DNA of 26,683 bases from JAFAXD01 sp035472475. GTDB lineage: Bacteria; Pseudomonadota; Alphaproteobacteria; Rhizobiales; Xanthobacteraceae. The translations under genes were made by a program, and so were the position numbers. The notes beneath the pieces are model-generated. The model worked only from the letters and a program-made list of their open reading frames with translations, was not told where the DNA came from and did not search any database. The stretch covers positions 1 through 26,683 of the forward strand of contig DATIPA010000097.1 in assembly GCA_035472475.1 (NCBI GenBank), given 5' to 3'. Numbering within the stretch: position 1 is the first letter of the stretch; each line of letters opens with the position of its first letter. Positions 15,226-22,014 of this stretch are shown here, piece after piece.

Positions 15226-16458
15226 ATGGCACAGCGCTTGGATCAGCCCGCATTTCTTCGACGGCATCGGCAGGACCCGCTGATTGATCGAGTCTCCGAT
15301 ATTGCGGAATGGCTCGTCGACGGCGCGTCCCCCACTGCTGCGTTGGACCAGACATTCAAAAAGCTGTGCGAGCAGCTTTGCGCGCGGGGAATCCCGCTTT
15401 GGCGCGTAGCCATGTTCGTGCGCACGCTGCATCCAGACTTTTTCGGCGAGGCTTGGTACTGGCGCCGCGGCACCGAGGTGGTTGTGCAGCAGGGGCGGCA
15501 TAGCTTTCGAACGTCGGACGATTATCTGAACAGTCCGATTCTCCAGATCTATAAGGCCGGCCAGCCGGTCCGACAGCGGCTGACACAGCCCCCCAGCACC
15601 GATGAGTCGTCGTTCTTTGGTGAGATGCGCGGGGAAGGTGTGACCGATTATCTGGCGGTCCCCCTCGCGTTCACCGACGGTTCGCTGCATGGCATCAGCT
15701 GGTCGACCAAGGAACCGGGCGGTTTTACGGACGGGCAGCTCATCGCGCTGCAATGGGTCACCAGACCATTGGCGCGGTTGGCGGAGATCCACGCGCTGAG
15801 GCACGCCGCCGGCAACCTACTCGACGCGTACGTGGGCAACAACGCCGGCGCGCGCATCCTTGCCGGGCAAATTCGGCGCGGCGATGCCGACGAAATCCGC
15901 GCCGTGATCTGGTTGTCCGACATGCGCGGCTACACCAACCTGTCGGACCGCTTGCCGCCGCAGACAATTGTCAAAGTGCTCAACCGATATTTCGATTGCC
16001 AGGTCCCGGCCATCCTGGAGCAGGGTGGAGAAGTCCTGAAGTTCATGGGCGACGGATTGCTGGCGATCTTCCCGATTGCCGCCGACGATTCCGATATTGA
16101 TGAAGTGTGCCGTCGCGTACTGACGGCAGCGCGCGCGACTTGCAGCAACGTTGACGCAATGAACACAGCTGAAGGTGCGGAGCTCGTGCGCGAGCTTCGC
16201 TTTGGGCTTGCGCTGCACGTGGGGGAGGTTCTTTACGGCAATATCGGCGGCGCGGGACGGCTCGACTTCACCTGCATTGGGCCGGCGGTGAACCTCGTGG
16301 CGCGGCTCGAAAAGGTTGCGGCCCAATTGGGCCGCACCGTGATCGCGTCAGCCGAGTTTGCGCAGCACTGCCGATCCGAAATGGCCGAGCTTGGCGAATT
16401 CTCGGTCGCGGGCTTTGCGGCGCCGCAGATCGCATATGGGCTGCGGAGCGAAGGCTAG
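15226..16458 (+). CDS. Class III adenylate/guanylate cyclase
   Basis: A 410-residue soluble cyclase making a cyclic nucleotide second messenger. The first 200 residues resemble a GAF-like sensory region of the type seen in rhizobial cyclases (WRVAMFVRTLHPDFFGEAWY, DYLAVPLAFTDGS). The catalytic domain starts near 225. The metal-binding Asps are Asp232 in WLSDMRGYTNLSD and Asp276 in LKFMGDGLLAIF. Lys272 is the adenine-contacting Lys, and the transition-state residues are Asn356 and Arg360 in AVNLVARLE. Thr349 (LDFTCIG) replaces the Asp of class IIIa enzymes, as in class IIIb, pointing to ATP as substrate. ATG 15226 is chosen; GTG 15217 is possible. No transmembrane segment is seen. Confidence 0.87.
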   Translation: MAQRLDQPAFLRRHRQDPLIDRVSDIAEWLVDGASPTAALDQTFKKLCEQLCARGIPLWRVAMFVRTLHPDFFGEAWYWRRGTEVVVQQGRHSFRTSDDYLNSPILQIYKAGQPVRQRLTQPPSTDESSFFGEMRGEGVTDYLAVPLAFTDGSLHGISWSTKEPGGFTDGQLIALQWVTRPLARLAEIHALRHAAGNLLDAYVGNNAGARILAGQIRRGDADEIRAVIWLSDMRGYTNLSDRLPPQTIVKVLNRYFDCQVPAILEQGGEVLKFMGDGLLAIFPIAADDSDIDEVCRRVLTAARATCSNVDAMNTAEGAELVRELRFGLALHVGEVLYGNIGGAGRLDFTCIGPAVNLVARLEKVAAQLGRTVIASAEFAQHCRSEMAELGEFSVAGFAAPQIAYGLRSEG

Positions 16459-16484
16459 CTAACAATCGTCCGAGGTTTGCTCAT

Positions 16485-16862
16485 CTACCACGGTCGTTGT
16501 TTGCCATAGTAGCCGTAGCCGCCGCCGTAATAGCCATACCCGCCGCCGTAATAGCCGTAGTAGCTCGGCGCGTATCCATAGGGCGCATAGCCGTAACCGT
16601 ATGGCGCATATCCATAGGGAGCGTATCCGTACGGCGCCGACGCGATCGCACCGAGCGCCAAGCCACCGATGATGCCGGCCGCGAACGCACCGCCCCAGCG
16701 GCCGCGCCAGCGTACGTCGGTGACTTGCGGACTCGCGGCGGATTTCAGTGCGGCGGCTCCCGACACAAACGGCGCCGAGGCTGCTGGAGCGATGGACGAC
16801 AGCATTAGCGCGCCTGCGGTTGCGACGCCCGTCGTCCGCTTGATCAGGGTCGATGTGCTCAC
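16485..16862 (-). CDS. Small secreted Gly/Tyr-repeat protein
   Basis: A 125-residue protein starting at GTG 16862, with AAGGAG seven bases upstream, which decides the start over longer ATG frames. Residues about 1-35 are a signal peptide (TTGVATAGALMLSSIAPAAS then AP). A glycine-zipper-like helix follows, RWGGAFAAGIIGGLALGAIA, and then tandem (APYGY) and (GGGYGYY) repeats to the C-terminus. Such proteins are common in Bradyrhizobium relatives, but their function is not known to me. The tail would be disordered or surface-associated. The repeats are built from near-identical DNA units and may vary in number between strains. Confidence 0.75.
   Translation of the reverse strand: MSTSTLIKRTTGVATAGALMLSSIAPAASAPFVSGAAALKSAASPQVTDVRWRGRWGGAFAAGIIGGLALGAIASAPYGYAPYGYAPYGYGYAPYGYAPSYYGYYGGGYGYYGGGYGYYGKQRPW
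16521..16640. repeat. Short tandem repeats within the Gly/Tyr protein gene
   Basis: Two units of 21 bases, GCCGCCGTAATAGCC followed by variable bases, begin at 16521 and 16542 and encode GGGYGYY on the minus strand. From about 16570 to 16640, 15-base units such as GGCGCATATCCATAG and GGAGCGTATCCGTAC encode APYGY copies. Such runs readily expand or contract. Confidence 0.7.
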
Positions 16863-17245
16863 GGCGGTTCTCCTTGTGGTTTGAATGCTCACCATTATAA
16901 CGCTGGCTGGTGCCGGTGTGTTCCAAAGCGGGGACGCCGCGCTTTGCGGGCCGGACATCGCCGGCTGGGTTGGAGGAACCGCAGTATTTGCGATTCGGAC
17001 CACGCGCTCGCTTCAACTAAAAGTCGGTGTCTGTCTAAAATATAGAGGTTGCATTGTCGGGGATTGAGGCGTCAAGTGAGACGTCGCCCTCTCCGCACGT
17101 CTTTGTCGGCCGTCATCGGAGAAGCGCGCAGATCTCATTCGGTCGCTTTTTTCTGAGAAAGCCGCCGTCACCGCGGTGGAGCTCAATGCAAGTTGTGCGC
17201 GAACGCGCTTGGCGACCGCCGGATCCGTCATCCTCGAGTGCAAGA
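16863..17245. other. Intergenic region, divergent promoter space
   Basis: These 383 bases separate the divergent Gly/Tyr-protein and clpP-like genes. I see no convincing gene. The stretch near 17015-17055 is AT-rich (CTAAAAGTC, TAAAATATAGAGG) and could contain the clpP-like promoter, but no pair of boxes is clear. The clpP frame is open back to 17054 without resembling ClpP, so this is taken as leader. Confidence 0.5.
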
Positions 17246-17899
17246 ATGCAACACCCAGTCGATGCTTACATGAGTAGTCTCGTGCCTACGGTTGTGGAAT
17301 CGACCAATCGTGGCGAGCGCTCGTACGACATTTATTCACGTTTGCTCAAAGAGCGGATCATTTTCATGACCGGGCCGATTGGGGATACGGTGGCAATGCT
17401 CGTGGTCGCCCAGCTGCTGTTTCTGGAGGCCGAAAACCCGAAGAAGGAGATTTCAATCTACATCAATTCGCCGGGCGGCGCTGTGACGGCGGGACTTGCG
17501 GTATACGACACGATGCAGATGTTACGATCAGCAGTATCGACGCTCTGCGTAGGGCAAGCCTCCTCGATGGCCGCATTGCTGCTCGCAGGCGGCGGCAAGG
17601 GCATGCGTTTCGCGCTGCCTAATGCGCGCATCATGCTGCGTCAGCCTTCCGGCGGGTTTCAAGGCCAAGCCTCGGACATCCTGCTTCATGCGCAGGAAAT
17701 CCTCAATCTGAAGAAGCGTCTGAATGCGATCTATGCCAAACACACCGGCTGCGGCATCGGGAAGATAGAAGATGCGCTCGAACGTGACACGTTTTTAACC
17801 GCCGAAGGGGCGGTTGAATTTGGAATCGTCGATCAGGTCATCGCAAAGCGCGAGCAGCAGCATGAGACTAAGGTCATGCAGACAGAAACTATCGCGTGA
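17246..17899 (+). CDS. clpP: ClpP-like protease subunit lacking the catalytic His
   Basis: A 217-residue ClpP-family protein; ClpP forms the proteolytic barrel fed by ClpX or ClpA. Family marks are clear: SYDIYSRLLKERIIFMTGPI, AQLLFLEAENPKKEISIYIN then SPGG, and SGGFQGQASDILLHAQEILN. The nucleophile Ser107 is kept in GQASSMAALLLA, and Asp196 in FGIVDQVI. The catalytic His, expected in IMxHQP, is Arg132 in RIMLRQPSGG (codon CGT at 17639-17641). Residue 132 is directly readable, so loss of the triad is seen, not inferred. The start ATG 17246 (MQHPVDAYMSSLVPTVVE) matches rhizobial ClpP N-termini. No clpX or lon is adjacent, so this is a paralogue, not the main tig-clpPX gene. It overlaps the next frame by GTGA. 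Confidence 0.88.
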   Translation: MQHPVDAYMSSLVPTVVESTNRGERSYDIYSRLLKERIIFMTGPIGDTVAMLVVAQLLFLEAENPKKEISIYINSPGGAVTAGLAVYDTMQMLRSAVSTLCVGQASSMAALLLAGGGKGMRFALPNARIMLRQPSGGFQGQASDILLHAQEILNLKKRLNAIYAKHTGCGIGKIEDALERDTFLTAEGAVEFGIVDQVIAKREQQHETKVMQTETIA

Positions 17900-18158
17900 T
17901 CAGCGCTGCCGGGGCCGAGTTTTTTGTTGAAGCGCCAAACGCGTCGGATTCGATCGAGGAGCAGCTTGGTCGGCGCAAACCGCCCGAGAAAGGCCGTTTC
18001 CGGCTGCAGGTGGACCGTCAGACCAAAGTATCGTGCGCGACGCGTGAGGCCGCCGAAGAAGCCAGCCTCGCCATCAAACGCGCTATCCGATTTTGCATGT
18101 GGCGGTATTTGATGCCGAGGAGGGACAGAGCACGGCCATCACCCTTCCCGAAGCATAG
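17896..18158 (+). pseudogene. Small hypothetical gene, apparently frameshifted
   Basis: The frame begins GTG 17896, overlapping the clpP-like stop (GTGA), and reads a protein-like sequence including RFRLQVDRQTKVSCATREAA then EEASLAIKRA. At about 18080 the frame turns into an arginine-rich tail with clustered AGG and AGA codons, unlike its surroundings. Moving one base back, the DNA reads YPILHVAVFDAEEGQST then AITLPEA and a TAG at 18156-18158. This looks like the real end of an 87-residue protein. A single-base deletion after the AAACGCGC run explains it. I do not recognise the family. It might equally be a sequencing error. Coupling to the clpP-like gene suggests they were co-translated. Confidence 0.6.
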
Positions 18159-18173
18159 TCAAACTGTTTGATC

Positions 18174-18350
18174 ATGGCGCACCTTGCCAAAGACCTTGCC
18201 GAGGTTTATGTAGAACAAATCGACATTTGGCCGGACCGTCGGGCCGTTACGCCTTCGCAGTTGGCTAGGCGCACGTTCAGATTTCTCACCAAACATCGAA
18301 CCGGGCCGTTGGTAGCGTTTGCGCACCCGCTCGGGCTTACGTGCACCTGA
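18174..18350 (+). CDS. Possible short hypothetical protein
   Basis: A 58-codon frame from ATG 18174 to TGA 18350, just before the cspA ribosome site. It has a protein-like opening (MAHLAKDLAEVYVEQIDIWP) and a basic centre (LARRTFRFLTKHR), but no ribosome site and no family I know. It may simply be the long untranslated leader typical of cold-shock genes. Low confidence. Confidence 0.25.
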   Translation: MAHLAKDLAEVYVEQIDIWPDRRAVTPSQLARRTFRFLTKHRTGPLVAFAHPLGLTCT

Positions 18351-18370
18351 CAGAAACGGAAGGAATCCCG

Positions 18371-18580
18371 ATGAACACGGGTATTGTGAAGTTCTACAAC
18401 GATCAAAAAGGGTTCGGCTTCATCCAGCCGGACGGCGGCGGCAAGGATGTTTTCGTGCATGCCACTGCGCTCGAGCGCGCCGGCTTGCGCGGACTGGTTG
18501 AGGGTCAAAAAGTAGCTTTTGACACCCAGGAAGATCGCCGCACCGGCAAAATCGCCGTCGGCAACATCCAGGCTGTCTAA
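18371..18580 (+). CDS. cspA: Cold-shock domain protein
   Basis: A 69-residue single cold-shock domain that binds single-stranded RNA or DNA and melts RNA structure, cytoplasmic. RNP1 is KGFGFIQP (about residues 13-20) and RNP2 is VFVHAT (about 27-32). Start ATG 18371 (MNTGIVKFYNDQKGFGF) has AAGGA eight bases upstream. A strong terminator lies 49 bases after the stop, so the transcript ends there. Many Rhizobiales carry several paralogues, so the symbol marks the family and not an orthologue. Placed beside a ClpP-like gene and small genes, it suggests a stress-related accessory block. Confidence 0.93.
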   Translation: MNTGIVKFYNDQKGFGFIQPDGGGKDVFVHATALERAGLRGLVEGQKVAFDTQEDRRTGKIAVGNIQAV

Positions 18581-18628
18581 AGCCTTACTTATGTTCGATG
18601 CGCTCACGTCATCAAGGCGAATATCCGA

Positions 18629-18651
18629 AGCCGCCCGAAAGGGCGGCTTTT
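18629..18651 (+). terminator. Rho-independent terminator after cspA
   Basis: AGCCGCCC (18629-18636), loop GAAA and GGGCGGCT (18641-18648) form a perfect 8-bp stem with a stable GNRA tetraloop, followed by TTTTGCTT. This is a strong intrinsic terminator for cspA. Confidence 0.88.
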
Positions 18652-18716
18652 GCTTATCTTCTCAATAAGAAGCCTGCCGTCGGGTTGAACGGCGGCTGAA
18701 CGGGAAATGCGAGTGA

Positions 18717-18734
18717 GCGCGTTCTCGAACGCGC
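18717..18734 (+). promoter_or_regulatory. Hairpin in the 5' leader of the 18759 gene
   Basis: GCGCGTT, loop CTCG and AACGCGC form a perfect 7-bp stem 25 bases upstream of ATG 18759. No T-run follows, so it is probably a leader structure and not a terminator. Role unknown. Confidence 0.35.
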
Positions 18735-18758
18735 GCACACGTTCATAAAGGATTGGAT

Positions 18759-18950
18759 ATGGCACATCGATTCCAACCTGGCCAATCCGTGCGTCTGCGG
18801 ACCGGTCTCTTCAACAGGTCGGCCGCCGGAGGTGACTACAAGGTCGTGCGCGAGCTTCCTGAAAACGGCGGCGAGCTGCAGTACCGCGTCAAGAGCGGTC
18901 GCGAGGCGCACGAGCGCGTGGTGAATGAAAGCGACTTGGAAACGATCTGA
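18759..18950 (+). CDS. Small conserved hypothetical protein, SH3-like
   Basis: A 63-residue cytoplasmic protein beginning MAHRFQPGQSVRLRTGLFNR, then GGDYKVVRELPENGGELQYR and a closing HERVVNESDLETI. The alternation of short strands and turns resembles a small SH3-like barrel, and I recall similar small proteins in Bradyrhizobium relatives, without an assigned role. ATG 18759 has AAAGGA nine bases upstream. A TTG two codons earlier is less likely. It has its own transcript, since it follows the cspA terminator. Confidence 0.7.
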   Translation: MAHRFQPGQSVRLRTGLFNRSAAGGDYKVVRELPENGGELQYRVKSGREAHERVVNESDLETI

Positions 18951-19080
18951 ACGAACCGTCGCAACTTGCGATGGGGAAGTTAGGTCAGCGATCGCGGTGC
19001 AAGACTGATCGTCCGCCGCCGCGGCCTGCGCGACAGCTCGCGAGCTGGCAGGTTGTGCGAAGGAAGCGCAAGGTGATCTT

Positions 19081-19281
19081 ATGGATAACCAAGCTGGTCT
19101 CTCTGTTCGCGTCGCCAAGAGTGGAAAAAACTATCACTGGGAGATTTATCGCGACGGTATCGCCCAGAAGGTGAAGTATTCCGCGCCCATCTACATAACG
19201 GAAGAATCCGCGATGGCGGCCGGACGCGAAGCCCGGGCCCTTTATCTGGTTCGGCTGGAACGAAGCCGAAAGCCGCGCTGA
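19081..19281 (+). CDS. Small hypothetical protein
   Basis: A 66-residue basic protein: MDNQAGLSVRVAKSGKNYHW, EIYRDGIAQKVKYSAPIYIT, then EESAMAAGREARALYLVRL and RSRKPR. The central part reads as a small beta-sheet followed by a helix. No family is recognised. AAGG lies about 8 bases upstream of ATG 19081. It stands 130 bases after the previous small gene and ends inside a terminator-like stem. Confidence 0.6.
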   Translation: MDNQAGLSVRVAKSGKNYHWEIYRDGIAQKVKYSAPIYITEESAMAAGREARALYLVRLERSRKPR

Positions 19282-19305
19282 TGCCGCGCATCACGACGCG
19301 GCTTT
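19269..19305 (+). terminator. Terminator-like stem after the 19081 gene
   Basis: AAAGCCGCG (19269-19277) and CGCGGCTTT (19297-19305) form a perfect 9-bp stem, with an inner GATG/CATC pairing in the 19-base loop. The stop codon of the small gene lies within it. The T-run is short, so termination is likely but not certain. Confidence 0.5.
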
Positions 19306-19694
19306 AGCGGTTACGCCCCCGCGTGGCATGCGACCGAGCCAGCGTTTTTCAGGCACTGAACGACCACAACCCAGGCTGGTGAGAGTGTCGTATCCGTATC
19401 TTTCGATCCGGCCGTTGGCATTTCGGCGCACCGGCGAGGATATCGGTGCCTGCTGGCAGGCAAGTGTGTTGTGAAAGCCACGGTCCGCAAAAAATCGGTG
19501 CCGGCGAGCTGATCCATGTTCTGACCCGACTTGGCCTCAGGTACTATCAACAAATCGTGGCTATCGCGGCCGCGGTGCTTGGGTCTTGCGTCAACTCATT
19601 GGCGATCGCGCCGCGGCGGCTACGCGCGCCGGGCCGACGAGAGGTCGTGCGCGATCTTATGACAACCCCGAACCCGGAAACGATGTGACCCGCC
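19306..19694. other. Intergenic region without a supported gene
   Basis: About 390 bases between the small gene and the secreted protein. Frames here on both strands have no ribosome site, no family resemblance and scattered codon use. No tRNA, repeat or clear promoter was seen. Confidence 0.5.
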
Positions 19695-21026
19695 ATGGCA
19701 CGGATCATGAAAGCTGCCGTTCTTGCCGCGAGTCTGTTCGTCATTGCGCCCGCCAACGCTGGCATGACGGACTCCGCCAGTCCCAATGACACCGCGCGGT
19801 TTCTGGCCGGGCTGCAACCATCCGCCTCGTCGCCGCTAGCGGAACTGACCCAGGACGGCGCCTGGCGGCAGCACGCCAGCCGGTTCGATTCTATCTTCGG
19901 AAGTGTCGACCACCGTCAGCTGGCAAGAATCCGGGCGTGGTCGAGTGCCAAGCTCTCGTCGCCGAGCGACGTGTTGTTCTACATGTTCAGCGGGCCGGAC
20001 TTCCTGTACGCGAACGCGTTCTTTCCGAACGCATCGACCTACGTGATGAGCGGCCTCGAGCCCGTCGGTCCGATACCTGATCTGACAAGATTGTCGCGCG
20101 GAACGGTCGGGGCGGGGCTGCGCGGCATCGAGGGGTCGCTGCGATCGGTTGTCTCGTACAGCTTCTTCCAGACAAAGGAAATGCGCCGCGAACTGGCGGC
20201 GACCCCGGTGAGAGGGACGCTGCCGGTCCTCTACGTGTTCCTCGCCCGGTCCGGAAAGACCATCCGCGACGTCACGCTGATCAGGCTCGATGAGAATGGA
20301 TCGGTGCTGCCCGACAGCGGAGTTGAAGGCGGCAAAGGTGCGCGCGGCGCCAAGATCGTGTTCGCCGGAAGCGATGGACGCGAACGCACGCTCTACTATT
20401 TCGGCACCAATGTCGCCAACGACGGCTTCAAGGCCAGCGGGTTTGCCAAGTTCTGTGAACGCCTGGGAACCGGCGACGGGCTGGTCAAAAGCGCATCCTA
20501 TCTTCTGCACGACAGCGGCTTCTCCGACGTGCGCAATTTTCTGGTTACGCACGCGCGCTTGCTGCTGCAGGACGACACCGGGGTTCCGGTGACCTATCTC
20601 GAGCGCGGCAATTGGCAGCTGCGCCCGTTCGGCCATTACATCGGTCCGATCAGCATTTTCCCCGGCAAATACCAGCCGAAGCTCGCTCGGTTGTTTGACC
20701 AAGGCCACGAGTCGATCGACTTCGGCATTGGGTACCGCTGGCGGTCGCAGGGTTCGAACCTGCTGATGGCGGTCAGGACCGACGCACCGCCGCCAGGGGC
20801 AACGGCGAGCACACAGGCTGGCTCCGTCTCAGGAGCAGCGGACGCCGTCGATCAGCCGGCAGCGATTGCGAACGTAGCGCCGGCCGCAGACGCCGAAGAG
20901 CCCAAATCAACCGACCGGAACAAGTCCGCGAGCAACGGCAAGCACCGAGACCGGTCCGCCCGTAGCCACAAGCGGCAAGTCGCCTATCGCGCGCCGTGGT
21001 TCTTCTGGTCCGGCGCCTGGCGCTGA
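19695..21026 (+). CDS. Secreted hypothetical protein with basic C-terminal tail
   Basis: A 443-residue protein of unrecognised family. Residues 1-23 are a Sec signal peptide (MKAAVLAASLFVIAPANAG inside), so it is periplasmic or exported. Residues 25-360 look like one globular domain with conserved-looking blocks: DVLFYMFSGPDFLYANAFFP, TLPVLYVFLARSGKTIRDVT, RTLYYFGTNVANDGFKAS, LVKSASYLLHDSGFSDVRNF and SIFPGKYQPKLARLFDQGHE. The last 80 residues are Ala/Pro/Ser-rich then Lys/Arg-rich (NGKHRDRSARSHKRQ), ending AYRAPWFFWSGAWR. ATG 19695 is listed; ATG 19707 would shorten the signal peptide slightly. It converges on the RND operon. No partner gene is next to it. Confidence 0.75.
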   Translation: MARIMKAAVLAASLFVIAPANAGMTDSASPNDTARFLAGLQPSASSPLAELTQDGAWRQHASRFDSIFGSVDHRQLARIRAWSSAKLSSPSDVLFYMFSGPDFLYANAFFPNASTYVMSGLEPVGPIPDLTRLSRGTVGAGLRGIEGSLRSVVSYSFFQTKEMRRELAATPVRGTLPVLYVFLARSGKTIRDVTLIRLDENGSVLPDSGVEGGKGARGAKIVFAGSDGRERTLYYFGTNVANDGFKASGFAKFCERLGTGDGLVKSASYLLHDSGFSDVRNFLVTHARLLLQDDTGVPVTYLERGNWQLRPFGHYIGPISIFPGKYQPKLARLFDQGHESIDFGIGYRWRSQGSNLLMAVRTDAPPPGATASTQAGSVSGAADAVDQPAAIANVAPAADAEEPKSTDRNKSASNGKHRDRSARSHKRQVAYRAPWFFWSGAWR

Positions 21027-21102
21027 CCGAAGCGCGAGCTTGTGCCCCCGGCGCCCGGCTGCGGCCTGACAAACGCGGCCGTGTTCGCCGGAGCGTCAAA
21101 AG

Positions 21103-22011
21103 TCATTTGCCAGCGCTCGCATCGTCCGTCAGGACCGGCCGCACCCGATCGCCGTCGCGCAGGAACGCGCCGGCGCGCATAACCACAGTGTCGCCCTCCG
21201 CCAAACCCTTGGTGATCTGCACCTTCCCGTCGGACGTAAGGCCGGTCGTCACAGACCGCGTTTCGACGCGCTGGCCTCGCACGACTTGCACGACCGCCCC
21301 ATCGCGCCCATAGAGCACGGCCGAGAGCGGAATGGCGATGCCACAGCTTTGACCAAGCATCACGGTTGCGCGCGCGAATGTGCCGACGCGGAGCGCCGGA
21401 TTAGCCCCGACAAAAATTCGGGCTTCGCCCTGCTGGGTCGTAGGATCGATGGTCGGTGACACAAGTCGGACCCAGCCAGGCAGATCGCCGGCGCCAATGA
21501 TTTTGACCTTGGCCACCTGGCCGGGCGACAGGCGCGCGAGGTTTTTCGCAGGCACTTCGGCCGACACCTCCAGGTCACCCCGGGCTATGATGGCGAAGAG
21601 CGGCTCTGCGTGCGCGGAGGCCATGGTTCCCACGACGGCAGCGCGCCGCAGGATGACCCCGGTGACCGGGGCCGGCACCGACGTGATCGCGCTTGTCGCG
21701 CCCGGCTGAGCGTCCGGCCGCGCGAGTTGCGCGAGCGGTTGGCCGGATTTGACGCTGTCGCCGACGTCGACCGACACCTGGGAAATCTGCAAGCCTTCCT
21801 GATCGGGACGGACCAAGACCTCGGATCGAGGCACCAGGACGCCGGTGACTGTCAGGGTGTCGGCGAAACAAGCGTTTTTTGCCTTGGTCGCCGTAACCGC
21901 CGTGCCAGGCGGCGATGACTCAGCGGCCGACAGCGGCGACGGCGCAAGGGCAAAAATGCTCAATGCGCCAATCAGGCATCGCCCGAAGGTGAACGGCGTC
22001 TGCATTCGCAC
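21103..22011 (-). CDS. RND efflux periplasmic adaptor (membrane-fusion protein), hairpinless
   Basis: A 302-residue HlyD/MFP-type adaptor, last gene of a three-gene minus-strand operon. A signal peptide covers about residues 1-30 (CLIGALSIFALAPSPLSAAE). The lipoyl halves are seen as VLVPRSEVLVRPDQEG with VDVGDSVKSGQPLAQL and, only about 17 residues later, VPAPVTGVILRRAAVVGTMA. Normally an alpha-helical hairpin of 50 or more residues that reaches the outer-membrane channel sits between them, and it is absent. The beta-barrel (LEVSAEVPAKNLARLSPGQV) and membrane-proximal domain (GIAIPLSAVLYGRDGAVVQV) follow. GTG 22011 lies 3 bases after the AsmA stop, or ATG 22005 may be used. Works in the periplasm with the RND pump encoded upstream. 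Confidence 0.82.
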   Translation of the reverse strand: MRMQTPFTFGRCLIGALSIFALAPSPLSAAESSPPGTAVTATKAKNACFADTLTVTGVLVPRSEVLVRPDQEGLQISQVSVDVGDSVKSGQPLAQLARPDAQPGATSAITSVPAPVTGVILRRAAVVGTMASAHAEPLFAIIARGDLEVSAEVPAKNLARLSPGQVAKVKIIGAGDLPGWVRLVSPTIDPTTQQGEARIFVGANPALRVGTFARATVMLGQSCGIAIPLSAVLYGRDGAVVQVVRGQRVETRSVTTGLTSDGKVQITKGLAEGDTVVMRAGAFLRDGDRVRPVLTDDASAGK

Positions 22012-22014
22012 GGC

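Noticed and set aside
16569..16640. Short regularly spaced repeats resembling a CRISPR array
   Set aside because: Units are 15 bases, contiguous and in frame, encoding APYGY. No spacers and no cas genes exist.
16976..17003. GGAAC followed at a sigma-EcfG-like spacing, a possible general-stress promoter
   Set aside because: The expected CGTT 16-17 bases later is CGGA, so only half of the motif is present.
19311..19553. An 80-codon minus-strand frame in the gap before the secreted protein
   Set aside because: No ribosome site, no domain, and competing frames of equal length exist on the other strand.
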